A DNA stretch of 64,000 nt from Lachnospiraceae bacterium (GTDB lineage Bacteria; Bacillota; Clostridia; Lachnospirales; Lachnospiraceae): positions 17,314 through 81,313 of the forward strand of contig CAJTDK010000016.1 of the NCBI GenBank assembly GCA_910575105.1, written 5' to 3'. The notes beneath the pieces are model-generated. The model was given only the letters and a program-made list of their open reading frames with translations, was not told where the DNA came from and did no database searches. Positions 26,620 through 34,897 of the stretch are shown here, in pieces. How positions within the stretch are numbered: the first letter of the stretch is position 1; each line of letters opens with the position of its first letter. Made by a program: the position numbers and the translations under genes.

Positions 26620-28482
26620 ATGAGTCTTAATGAAGCTCAGAAAGCAGCTATTGCTCATTTCAAAGGGCCGTGTCTGGTGCTGGCTGGCCCCGGTTCGGGG
26701 AAAACTCTTACTATTGCAAAGAGAATAGAATATCTGATTAACGTATACAAGGTAAGACCAGAAGAAATTCTGGTCATTACCTTTACTAAGTATGCGGCGG
26801 GGGAGATGCGGAAGCGGTTTTACCAGATCATGGAGTCGGACGGCTTCCCGGTCAATTTCGGTACCTTCCATTCGGTCTATTTCTGGATCTTAAAGTGGGC
26901 GTACGGGCTTGGCGGCACAAGTCTTATCTCTGACGGGGAAAAGTATGCCATATTGCGCAGGATCGCCAGGAATCACGCGGAAGCACCGTCCGGGGAGCAG
27001 GAGGATTATCTTAAGGGGCTGGCGGAGGAGATCGGCAATGTCAAGAATAACCGGAGAGAGATCGAGGATTATCATTCCCGCTGCTGTGACCGGGAGGCGT
27101 TCAGGGAGATCTTCCTTGCCTATGAGGAGGAGAAAAGGAAGCTTAAGAAAATTGACTTTGAGGATATGCTTGTGATGTGCTGCCGCCTTTTTGAGGAGCG
27201 CAAGGATATCTTAAAAAAATGGCAGCAGAAGTTTCAGTATATACTGATTGATGAATTTCAGGATATCAACCAGGTTCAGTACGACGTTATCCGTATGCTG
27301 GCTGCGCCCTTGAACAATCTGTTTGTCGTGGGGGATGATGATCAGGCCATATATGGGTTCAGAGGGTCAAAGCCGGGGATCATGATGGAGTTTGAGAAGG
27401 AATATCCCGGAGCCAGGCGGCTTCTTCTGGATGTGAATTACCGTTCGGACAGGCATATCGTCAAAGGGGCGCTTAGGGTCATCGCCCATAATAAAGAAAG
27501 ATATGAAAAAAGTATCCGCGCCTTCAGGGACGGGGAGAAGAAAATACAGGTGAGGGAGCTTAAAGACCCGGTGGGGGAGAGCCTGTATGTCTTGAAGCAG
27601 ATCAAGGGCCTGCTGAAAGAAGGGATCAGAAAAGAGGAGATCGCCGTACTGTTTCGGACGGCGGCGGACGCCCGGATCCTGACGGAGGAGCTTCTTAAGC
27701 ACCAGATCCCTTTCTCCATGAAGGAGAAGATTTATAATATCTACGAGCATTTTACGGCTCAGGATATGATCAGCTATTTCCGGCTGGCGGCGGGGGAGCG
27801 GGAGAGGAAGGATTTCCTCAGGATCGTGAACCGGCCTAACCGGTATATCGGCAGGGACAGCATGAGCGAAGGGGAGGTAAGCTTCGAGAGCCTGCGCAAT
27901 TTCTACTGCGACAAGCGGTGGATGATGGATCGGATCGATGAGATGGAGGAGGACATAGAGATGATCGGCGGACAGTCGCCCTATGCGGCCATCCAGTATA
28001 TCCGGAAAAGCATAGGCTACGATGAGTTCCTGAAGGAATACGCAAAGTACCGGGGACTTGACTACCCGGGCCTTAAGGAGACGCTGGATAAGATACAGGA
28101 ATCTGCAAAGGCTCACGCCTCCATAGAGGAGTGGCTTGCCCATGTGGAGGAGTATGGGGAGATGCTGCTTGAGAAGCAGAGGCTTTTGAAAGACCGTGGC
28201 CAGGAGGAAGGGATCGCCCTTCACACTATGCACGGGGCGAAGGGGCTTGAATTTGATACGGTCTTTATCATCGGGGCCAATGAGGGGAATACGCCCTACC
28301 GGAAGGCGAAGCTTGAAAAGGAGATTGAGGAGGAGCGCAGATTGTTCTACGTTGCCATGACAAGGGCGAAGCGGGCGCTTCAGATCACCTGTACGAAAGA
28401 GAAAAATGGAAAAAATATATCATCTTCCCGGTTTATATATGAATTGGCAGGTAGTCAAAACGGAAAAAATGATGTAAAATAA
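26620..28482 (+). CDS. UvrD/REP-type DNA helicase, short paralog
   Basis: Superfamily 1A helicase of 620 residues, about 100 shorter than the PcrA at the window start. Motifs are GPGSGKTLT near residues 28-36, IDEFQDINQVQYD, VVGDDDQAIYGFRG, DVNYRSD, ALHTMHGAKGLEFD and YVAMTRAKR. It lacks the C-terminal PcrA module. The start ATG at 26620 follows TAGGAG, eight bases after the gltX stop; the frame upstream of it overlaps gltX and is not used. The specific role is not known. Position after gltX suggests shared transcription, not function. Confidence 0.92.
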   Translation: MSLNEAQKAAIAHFKGPCLVLAGPGSGKTLTIAKRIEYLINVYKVRPEEILVITFTKYAAGEMRKRFYQIMESDGFPVNFGTFHSVYFWILKWAYGLGGTSLISDGEKYAILRRIARNHAEAPSGEQEDYLKGLAEEIGNVKNNRREIEDYHSRCCDREAFREIFLAYEEEKRKLKKIDFEDMLVMCCRLFEERKDILKKWQQKFQYILIDEFQDINQVQYDVIRMLAAPLNNLFVVGDDDQAIYGFRGSKPGIMMEFEKEYPGARRLLLDVNYRSDRHIVKGALRVIAHNKERYEKSIRAFRDGEKKIQVRELKDPVGESLYVLKQIKGLLKEGIRKEEIAVLFRTAADARILTEELLKHQIPFSMKEKIYNIYEHFTAQDMISYFRLAAGERERKDFLRIVNRPNRYIGRDSMSEGEVSFESLRNFYCDKRWMMDRIDEMEEDIEMIGGQSPYAAIQYIRKSIGYDEFLKEYAKYRGLDYPGLKETLDKIQESAKAHASIEEWLAHVEEYGEMLLEKQRLLKDRGQEEGIALHTMHGAKGLEFDTVFIIGANEGNTPYRKAKLEKEIEEERRLFYVAMTRAKRALQITCTKEKNGKNISSSRFIYELAGSQNGKNDVK

Positions 28483-28523
28483 AACATGTATGTAATATAT
28501 TGTCGCAGGAGGAAGCTATTGTA

Positions 28524-29531
28524 ATGAAAAGAAGAATATTTGCGGTGATGGCTGTTTTGCTCATCTGCATGGCAGGAATATGCGGATGCAAGAAGCATGT
28601 CGGGACACCGGAGGACAATGCGGCTTCAGGTGAGGAAAGTAAGGACAGCGGTGAGGACGTACAGCAGGAGAAAAAGCTGATCGGGTTCAGCGTTATCGAT
28701 ATGAAAAATCCGTATTTTATTACGCTGGAGAATGCTGCAAGAGAAGCGGCTGAGAAGATGGGATATGAGCTTATGATGGAGGATCCGGGGACAGATCCCC
28801 AGGAGCAGGCACTGCAGATACAGGAGATGATCGATAAAGGTATCTCGGCCATTATCCTAAGCCCGGTAGACTGGGAGAAGATCACGCCGTCCCTTAAGGC
28901 CCTTAAGGAAGCGGGAGTCAGGATCATCAACGTGGATACACAGGTGAAGGAGATGGATTACGTGGACGCGTATATCGGCTCTGACAATTACAATGCCGGG
29001 TATATCTGCGGGGAGGATCTGATCAGGCGGTGCCCGGAAGGGGGAAAGATCGCTATCCTGGAGTGTCCTACCCAGAATTCCATCAATGACCGCATTACAG
29101 GCTTCGAGGAGGCGATAGCGAAGGCAGAGAAGGGCTTTGAGGTGGTGGCGAGGGCGGATACCACAGGAGAATTTGAACGTGCCCTGGAGGAGTCGGAGAA
29201 GATGCTTAAGGAGCATCCGGATATTGTCGCGATTATGTGCGGAAATGACCAGATCGCCGTGGGTGCGACCACGTCGGTGAATGTTGCGCGGGCGAAGGAG
29301 GTCTTAATCTATGGGGTGGACGGCTCTCCGGATATCAAGAAGGAGCTGCAGAAGTCCGATACCCAGATTGCCGGTACAGCGGCTCAGTCTCCGATCCATA
29401 TCGGACAGGAGGCGGCGAAGATCGCAGACTGTATATTGACCGGACAGAAGTTCGAGAAGGAAACCTATGAAGAAGTATTTATGATCAACAAGGATAATGT
29501 CGGTATGTATGGAGTGGATGGCTGGCAATAG
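28524..29531 (+). CDS. Sugar-binding lipoprotein of ABC type (RbsB-like), orphan
   Basis: Extracellular substrate-binding protein of 335 residues, periplasmic-binding-protein fold I (peripla_BP_4). A lipoprotein signal precedes Cys22 (MAGICGCKK), then an acidic linker (residues 30-55). The mature domain begins IGFSVIDMKNPYFITLENAA and has GISAIILSPVD, RIINVDTQV and AIMCGNDQIAVGA, typical of ribose-, galactose- and AI-2-type binders. No permease or ATPase gene is next to it, so it either feeds a transporter elsewhere or acts as a sensor. Start ATG at 28524 with GCAGGAGGAAG upstream. The next gene starts 18 bp later on the same strand. Confidence 0.88.
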   Translation: MKRRIFAVMAVLLICMAGICGCKKHVGTPEDNAASGEESKDSGEDVQQEKKLIGFSVIDMKNPYFITLENAAREAAEKMGYELMMEDPGTDPQEQALQIQEMIDKGISAIILSPVDWEKITPSLKALKEAGVRIINVDTQVKEMDYVDAYIGSDNYNAGYICGEDLIRRCPEGGKIAILECPTQNSINDRITGFEEAIAKAEKGFEVVARADTTGEFERALEESEKMLKEHPDIVAIMCGNDQIAVGATTSVNVARAKEVLIYGVDGSPDIKKELQKSDTQIAGTAAQSPIHIGQEAAKIADCILTGQKFEKETYEEVFMINKDNVGMYGVDGWQ

Positions 29532-29549
29532 TATCCGGAAAGGAGAAAG

Positions 29550-31250
29550 ATGCGAAAGACACAGGGAAGACCAATACCGTTAGGAGTTACAGTGACAGGT
29601 AATGAGGTGAATTTCTCCGTGCCGGTTCCCGGGGGGAAGGAGTGCAGCCTTCTGTTATACCATCCGGGGAAGACTGTGCCCTGCGCGGCCTATCCGATGA
29701 CAGACAGCGTCGGGGACGTGCGCTATATGGCATTAAGAGACATGGGGAAGAGATCCTATGAATATAATTATATGATCGACGGTGAAGTTGTGCCTGACCC
29801 TTATGCCAGAGCGCTGGCAGGGAAGGCGAGATGGGGCAGGAAGAAGGATGTCAGGGAGCACGAGGTGAGGGGCGTTATCTGCCGTGAGACCTATGACTGG
29901 GAAGGGGATGAGACACTGAAGCTCCCTTATCACCGGGTGGTCGCCTACAGTCTCCATATCAGGGGATTTACCAGGGATACGTCGTCAAAAGTGAAGAAAA
30001 AGGGATATTTTGAAGGGGTTGCAGAAAAGCTTCCCTATCTGAGGGAGTTAGGGATCAACCAGATCCACTGCATGCCGGTCTATGAGTTCGAGGAATGCGG
30101 GCTTAAGCGCAATTACTGGGGATACGGCAGGGCATACTGCTTTGCGCCCAAGAGCGCCTACGCGGCAGACGGCGACGGAGTCCGCTCGCTGAAGGACATG
30201 GTGAAGGCCTGCCATAAGGCGGGGATAGAGGTAGTCCTTGAGATGCCCTTTGACGACGGGACGCCGAAGCAGATGATGGAGGACTGCCTGCGCTATTATA
30301 TGATGGAGTATCACATTGACGGCTTTATCCTGAATCCGTCGGTGGCGCCGATGGACGCGGTATGCCAGGATCCGTTCCTTAAGGGGACGAAGATCATGCG
30401 CCACGAGACAGGCTTCCAGAACGGTATGCGTCGTTTCCTCAAAGGAGATGAGGGGATGGTTCCGGAGGTGATCTACTGGCTGCGCCACTGCTCTAAAGAT
30501 GACGGGACATTCAACTATATTGCGAATCATACGGGATTTACGCTGAATGACCTTGTCTCCTACGACAGCAAGCACAATGAGGCTAACGGCGAGAACAACC
30601 AGGACGGGCCGGATTATAATTTTAGCTGGAACTGCGGGGCGGAAGGACCGAGCCGGAAAAAGGAGATCATGGCGTTAAGGAACAGGCAGATAAAAAATGC
30701 ATTTCTTCTGACCCTTCTGGCCCAGGGGACACCGTGTATCTTAGCGGGTGATGAGTTCTACAATTCCCAGAAGGGGAATAATAATGTCTACTGTCAGGAT
30801 AATCCGGTGGGCTGGGTGAACTGGGAGAGGCTTTTGAAGGAGCCGAAGCTTCATGATTTTGTAAAAAAGATCATCGGGATCCGCAAGACTTACGGCGCGT
30901 TCTGTCCGAAGGAAGAGATGCTGGGGGCGGACCGTACAGGCTGCGGTGTGCCGGATGTGTCCTATCACGGGGAGAGTGCGTGGCGGGTGCCGTCAGAGGT
31001 GTCGAGCAGGCAGCTCGGCGTCTATTACAGCGGCGAATCCTACGGCGGGGAAGGCTGCTACGTTATCTATAACATGCACTGGCTTACGCATACTTTTGCA
31101 CTGCCTGCCCTTCCTAAGGAGAGAAAGTGGCATATTCTTGCCGCGACCGACGGTATCCCGGAGAGTGCGGAGCCGGTGAAGAATCAAAAATGTATCGAGG
31201 TGAAGGCCAGGACGATCGTGGTTCTGGCAGGTAGAGAATATGGGACTTAA
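29550..31250 (+). CDS. GlgX/isoamylase-like GH13 protein without catalytic residues
   Basis: A 566-residue relative of glycogen debranching enzyme: an N-terminal CBM48-like domain (about 1-95), a TIM-barrel (about 125-440) and a C-terminal beta domain. Similarity is clear in VSYDSKHNEANGENNQDGPD and NFSWNCGAEGPSRKKEI. The GH13 catalytic motifs are changed. Region I (DxxxNH) reads EMPFDD; region II (GFRFD) reads GFILN, losing the nucleophile Asp; region III has KIMRHE where an (A)E(P)W is expected; region IV (HD) reads NHTGF, losing the Asp. It is probably a carbohydrate-binding or regulatory protein. The next gene (TraX) overlaps it by 11 bp. Confidence 0.82.
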   Translation: MRKTQGRPIPLGVTVTGNEVNFSVPVPGGKECSLLLYHPGKTVPCAAYPMTDSVGDVRYMALRDMGKRSYEYNYMIDGEVVPDPYARALAGKARWGRKKDVREHEVRGVICRETYDWEGDETLKLPYHRVVAYSLHIRGFTRDTSSKVKKKGYFEGVAEKLPYLRELGINQIHCMPVYEFEECGLKRNYWGYGRAYCFAPKSAYAADGDGVRSLKDMVKACHKAGIEVVLEMPFDDGTPKQMMEDCLRYYMMEYHIDGFILNPSVAPMDAVCQDPFLKGTKIMRHETGFQNGMRRFLKGDEGMVPEVIYWLRHCSKDDGTFNYIANHTGFTLNDLVSYDSKHNEANGENNQDGPDYNFSWNCGAEGPSRKKEIMALRNRQIKNAFLLTLLAQGTPCILAGDEFYNSQKGNNNVYCQDNPVGWVNWERLLKEPKLHDFVKKIIGIRKTYGAFCPKEEMLGADRTGCGVPDVSYHGESAWRVPSEVSSRQLGVYYSGESYGGEGCYVIYNMHWLTHTFALPALPKERKWHILAATDGIPESAEPVKNQKCIEVKARTIVVLAGREYGT

Positions 31251-31887
31251 TTCCTTTCAGTTAAAATGTATCGCTGTCATAACGATGATCATTGACCACA
31301 CGGGAGCGGTGCTGTTTCCGGGAGAGCTGATGTTTAGGTATATCGGAAGAATCTCCTTCCCGATTTTTTGTTTTCTGCTGACGGAGGGGTTCTTCCATAC
31401 TAAGGATGTCAGGAAGTATATGCTGCGTCTGGGGATATTTGCGGTGGTATCCGAGATACCCTATGATCTGGCATTCCGGGGAACAGTGCTTGAATTTGAA
31501 CATCAGAATGTATTTTTTACCCTGTTTATGGGCGTTGTGATGATGTATGCTTTGGAAAAGAGTGGGGAGTGGCAGGTAAAGGCGGTGGAAGTGTTTCTTG
31601 CGATGTGGGCCGCTGATCTTCTCTGCTCGGATTACCGGTTCAAGGGGATACTGCTCATAGCTGTCTACTATTTCTTCCGGGAGCGCAGATGGATAAAGCA
31701 CGGGGCCGGGGCGGCCTGGAATCTGCTCTGGGGGCAGATTCAGATGTACGGGGCGCTGGCGACAGTCCCCCTTGCTTTCTATAACGGGGAAAAGGGGCCG
31801 TCTATGAAATATTTCTTCTATCTGTTCTATCCGGTGCACCTGCTTGCGCTGTATGTGATTAGCCAGTGCCTGCAGACGGTACAGTAG
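31240..31887 (+). CDS. TraX-family integral membrane protein
   Basis: A 215-residue membrane protein with six or so hydrophobic segments. TraX family hallmarks are KCIAVITMIIDHTGAVLFP, IGRISFPIFCFLLTEGFFHT and PYDLAF. The F-plasmid TraX N-acetylates pilin, but chromosomal Firmicute members have no known role, and their Asp-His pair (IIDHTG) suggests an acyltransferase-3-like activity on a surface molecule. The start codon lies inside the end of the GlgX-like gene (11-bp overlap), so translation is coupled. No conjugation genes are nearby. Confidence 0.85.
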   Translation: MGLNSFQLKCIAVITMIIDHTGAVLFPGELMFRYIGRISFPIFCFLLTEGFFHTKDVRKYMLRLGIFAVVSEIPYDLAFRGTVLEFEHQNVFFTLFMGVVMMYALEKSGEWQVKAVEVFLAMWAADLLCSDYRFKGILLIAVYYFFRERRWIKHGAGAAWNLLWGQIQMYGALATVPLAFYNGEKGPSMKYFFYLFYPVHLLALYVISQCLQTVQ

Positions 31888-31955
31888 CGGCAGCAGGTCT
31901 GGGTGTTAATGAACGATGATTTGCGGGTTTTTGTGATAACTAAGGAGAGAGTGAA

Positions 31956-32438
31956 ATGAGAAAAAGAATATTATCAATTACGCTTGCAATTCTATTAATG
32001 CTGACAGCAGCTAATGCGGGCAGTATTACGGCAGAAGCTGCAGGAAAAACAACGGTGTATGAGACAAATGCAATTTATATTACAAAGTTTCTGGAGTCAA
32101 AGGGGAAGCTGACTGTTAAAGCAAAACACTGGGGAAGTATAGCTGTCAAGGAGAAGAAGCGCAATAAAGGCTGGGTCAGGACAGCAGAAAGAGCATTGAC
32201 AGGAAAATCTAAAGAACTGGGCGAAAAAAAGCTGACCTATAAGATTGCAAAAAACTGTAAATGGTCCTGGTGCGATACAGGGCGTAACAGCGGGAAGTCC
32301 AGCTATTCCAGGATCCGGAAAAATGCAAAGCAGGCGAGAGAAGCTTTTTGTAAATATGGTGTAGATGCCAGCTATGGAGTGGTTCAAATCTTTGTGAAGA
32401 ATAAAAAAGTTGTCCGGGTAAATATATTTGGTTCATAA
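31956..32438 (+). CDS. Small secreted basic protein of unknown function
   Basis: A 160-residue protein with a signal peptide (MRKRILSITLAILLMLTAAN, cleavage likely after AEA near residue 28). The mature part is very rich in Lys and aromatic residues (KWSWCD, KKLTYKIAKNCKW) and has three Cys, two of which may pair. I do not recognise a family. AAGGAGAGAG precedes the ATG at 31956. It lies in a small same-strand cluster with TraX and DUF5662, 68 bp after TraX. Confidence 0.7.
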   Translation: MRKRILSITLAILLMLTAANAGSITAEAAGKTTVYETNAIYITKFLESKGKLTVKAKHWGSIAVKEKKRNKGWVRTAERALTGKSKELGEKKLTYKIAKNCKWSWCDTGRNSGKSSYSRIRKNAKQAREAFCKYGVDASYGVVQIFVKNKKVVRVNIFGS

Positions 32439-32462
32439 TACGGCAAGAAAGGAGAAGTTGTT

Positions 32463-33092
32463 ATGAAGACATCAGGTCGTCTGCCTGCCGTCAACTGCAG
32501 CAAATTTTGGGGGCATTTACATACGATCAACCATCACAAATTATTAGTGATGAAGCACTGCTTCAAGGTAGGTTTATATAAGCAGGGACTTCTTCATGAT
32601 CTGTCCAAGTATTCCCCTACAGAATTCTTAGTGGGCTGCAAGTACTATCAGGGAACGAGAAGCCCGAATAATGCGGAGCGCGAGGCTACAGGCTACTCCC
32701 GGGCGTGGCTCCATCACAAGGGCCGCAACAAGCATCACTATGAATACTGGATTGATTACAGCGTGAATAAGGAGGAGGGGATCGTAGGGCAGAAGATGCC
32801 GGTAAGATACGTGGTCGAGATGTTCATGGACCGGATAGCGGCGTCTAAGACTTACCAGGGCTGTGATTATACGGACAGGCATCCGCTGGAGTATTACGAG
32901 GACGGAGCCGGGAAGCTGGGCAGGATGATCCATCCGGAGACGGCGGCGCTGCTTCATTTTCTATTGAAGATGCTCGCCAGTGAAGGTGAGGAGAAGACGT
33001 TCCGGTACATTAAACGCCATGTTCTGGGAGGAAAGTGGCCGGGAGATAAGCGGATTTTGAGCCGGTCAGAGAGCGGGACAAAAAATAAATAA
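32463..33092 (+). CDS. DUF5662 family protein
   Basis: A 209-residue cytoplasmic protein of the DUF5662 family. It has an N-terminal HTINHHKLLVMKHCFKVG segment and an HDLSKYSPTEF motif that resembles an HD-type metal site, with HHKGRNKHHYEYW and further conserved His residues. A metal-dependent hydrolase is plausible but unproven. ATG at 32463 follows AAGGAG, 24 bp after the secreted-protein gene. No terminator is visible between its stop and the tRNA promoter. Confidence 0.78.
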   Translation: MKTSGRLPAVNCSKFWGHLHTINHHKLLVMKHCFKVGLYKQGLLHDLSKYSPTEFLVGCKYYQGTRSPNNAEREATGYSRAWLHHKGRNKHHYEYWIDYSVNKEEGIVGQKMPVRYVVEMFMDRIAASKTYQGCDYTDRHPLEYYEDGAGKLGRMIHPETAALLHFLLKMLASEGEEKTFRYIKRHVLGGKWPGDKRILSRSESGTKNK

Positions 33093-33110
33093 AAAATTTC
33101 ACATTTATTA

Positions 33111-33139
33111 TTGACATTTTCTGGGTTATATAGTAATAT
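33111..33139 (+). promoter_or_regulatory. Promoter of tRNA-Leu
   Basis: TTGACA at 33111-33116, 17-bp spacer, TAATAT at 33134-33139, about 28 bp before the tRNA. Confidence 0.8.
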
Positions 33140-33166
33140 ACTCTCTGGACGGTTTAAGAAGTCTAT

Positions 33167-33250
33167 GCGGAAGTGTCGGAACTGGCAGACGAGCAAGACT
33201 AAGGATCTTGTAGCTTTCGAGCTGTGTGGGTTCAAGTCCCATCTTCCGCA
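33167..33250 (+). tRNA. tRNA-Leu (anticodon AAG)
   Basis: Class II tRNA of 84 bases. The acceptor GCGGAAG (33167-33173) pairs with CTTCCGC (33243-33249). The anticodon stem CAAGA/TCTTG encloses loop CTAAGGA, giving anticodon AAG. A long variable arm (TAGCTTTCGAGCTG) and T-loop TTCAAGT are present. The 3' CCA is not encoded. An A34 Leu tRNA would need conversion to inosine to read CUC and CUU. Confidence 0.93.
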
Positions 33251-33257
33251 TTAAGAG

Positions 33258-33286
33258 GAAACCTTGATTTATCAGGGTTTCTTTTG
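33258..33286 (+). terminator. Intrinsic terminator of tRNA-Leu
   Basis: GAAACCTTGA (33258-33267) pairs with TCAGGGTTTC (33272-33281), one G-T pair, followed by TTTTG. Confidence 0.8.
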
Positions 33287-33336
33287 CGTTATAAAGAAAT
33301 TCCCAGAGACCTGATCGTGCAAAATGGAGGGTAATA

Positions 33337-33423
33337 ATGGGACAGGAAGTTTACATGGAACTGGTTGAAATCGCCCTTTTGGTAAATGGGAGCAAGGGCA
33401 GTTACGGCATTAGATTAATTTGA
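33337..33423 (+). CDS. Possible 28-residue peptide
   Basis: A short frame (MGQEVYMELVEIALLVNGSK then GSYGIRLI) with GGAGG six bases before the ATG. It lies between the tRNA-Leu terminator and the MATE gene, and a weak hairpin (CTGTATC/GGATGCAG, 33442-33461) followed by TTTTG lies just after. The family is unknown. It may be a real small gene, a leader peptide or a gene fragment. The rest of the gap to 33510 shows nothing else. Confidence 0.3.
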   Translation: MGQEVYMELVEIALLVNGSKGSYGIRLI

Positions 33424-33510
33424 TTCAAATAAACATTCAATCTGTATCTATATGGATGCAGAGCTTTTGTTATGTACAAAATTAATTTACGGGGATAAAG
33501 AGGAGAAGAG

Positions 33511-34866
33511 ATGGAAAGAGTAGAAAAGAGACGGGCCGGGCAGATGGATATGCTAAACGGCCCCCTGACAGGCAAGATTGTATTATTCGCCCTGCCGCTG
33601 GCGGCCAGCAGTATCCTTCAGCAGCTGTTTAATGCCGCGGATGTGGCGGTAGTCGGGAGATTTGCCGGCAACCAGGCGCTGGCAGCGGTGGGCGGCAACA
33701 GCTCGGTGATCAATCTGCTGGTGAACCTGTTCGTGGGCTTCTCGGTAGGCGCAAATGTTGTGATCGCACGGTATATCGGGGAGGGAAAGACAGACAAGAT
33801 TCACAATACCGTCCACACGGTCATTTCCATGGCGCTGATCTGCGGGGCGATCCTGGCGGTGCTGGGAAATGTGGTGGCAGAGCCGCTTCTTAAGCTGATG
33901 AATACTCCAACAGAGGTTCTGCCCCTGGCGGCGGTGTACCTTAAGATCTATTTTGGCGGCATGCCCTTTTTCATGGTGTATAACTTTGGCTCTGCGGTTC
34001 TTCGGAGCGTGGGGGATACGAAAAAGCCGCTTTACTGCCTGATCCTGTCCGGTGTGATCAACGTCGGACTCAACCTGCTTTTAGTGGTGGTGTTTCAATT
34101 GTCGGTTGTGGGCGTGGCCGTTGCTACGGTGACGGCTAACGGTGTCAGTGCGGCGCTCATTCTTCTATTTTTAAGGAAGAGTAAGGAGTCTATCCGTCTC
34201 GATCTGAGGCAGCTTATGCTTGACAGGGAAGAGATGGTAAAGATTATCAAGATCGGCGCGCCTGCAGGCCTGCAGGGCATGGTGTTCTCCTTTTCCAATG
34301 TGTGTATACAATCGGCGATCAATGGATTCGGGACCAATGCTATCGCAGGTTCGGCGGCGGCGCTGAACTATGAATTTTTCACGTTCTTTGTCACCAGCGC
34401 CTTTACGCAGGCTGCCGTGACCTTTACCAGTCAGAATTACGGAGCGAGGCAGTATGAGCGGTGCAAGAGGGTGTGGCGTATCAGTGCATTGCTTGGGGTG
34501 TGCGGAACAGGTCTTTTAAGCATCGTGTTCGTGTCGGGGAGGGAGCTTTTCCTGAGCATCTTTGCGGCGGATGCAGCGGCGGTCAGCTACGGTGCGGTGC
34601 GTATGCTCCATATTCAGGTATTCAGCTTTATGCCGCCGTTGTATGAGGTTACGGGCGGCGTGCTCCGGGGGATGGGCTATTCTATGACCCCGGCGGTGCT
34701 GACCATGTTCGGCTCCTGTGCGGTGCGGGTGATCTGGATATACACGGTGTTCGCCTGGAAGCCGACGCTTTCAGTGCTTTTCTGGGTATATCCGTTTTCG
34801 TGGATAATCACCATAACCCTGGTGGTGGGGGCATATTTCCTTATCGGGAGAAAGGCGCTGCGGTAG
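33511..34866 (+). CDS. MATE-family efflux transporter (1)
   Basis: Inner-membrane cation-coupled exporter of drugs or metabolites, 451 residues with about 12 membrane segments in two halves. Typical sequences are LFALPLAASSILQQLFNAADV-like starts (here ASSILQQLFNAADVAVVGRF), VGGNSSVINLLVNLFVGFSV and SFMPPLYEVTGGVLRGMG. The ATG at 33511 follows GAGGAG. A second MATE gene of the same subfamily lies at 36863 in the opposite direction, with a Y-family polymerase pair between them. The substrate is unknown. Confidence 0.93.
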   Translation: MERVEKRRAGQMDMLNGPLTGKIVLFALPLAASSILQQLFNAADVAVVGRFAGNQALAAVGGNSSVINLLVNLFVGFSVGANVVIARYIGEGKTDKIHNTVHTVISMALICGAILAVLGNVVAEPLLKLMNTPTEVLPLAAVYLKIYFGGMPFFMVYNFGSAVLRSVGDTKKPLYCLILSGVINVGLNLLLVVVFQLSVVGVAVATVTANGVSAALILLFLRKSKESIRLDLRQLMLDREEMVKIIKIGAPAGLQGMVFSFSNVCIQSAINGFGTNAIAGSAAALNYEFFTFFVTSAFTQAAVTFTSQNYGARQYERCKRVWRISALLGVCGTGLLSIVFVSGRELFLSIFAADAAAVSYGAVRMLHIQVFSFMPPLYEVTGGVLRGMGYSMTPAVLTMFGSCAVRVIWIYTVFAWKPTLSVLFWVYPFSWIITITLVVGAYFLIGRKALR

Positions 34867-34897
34867 ACGGAGTCTGTTATGAATTGGAGTGGATGTT

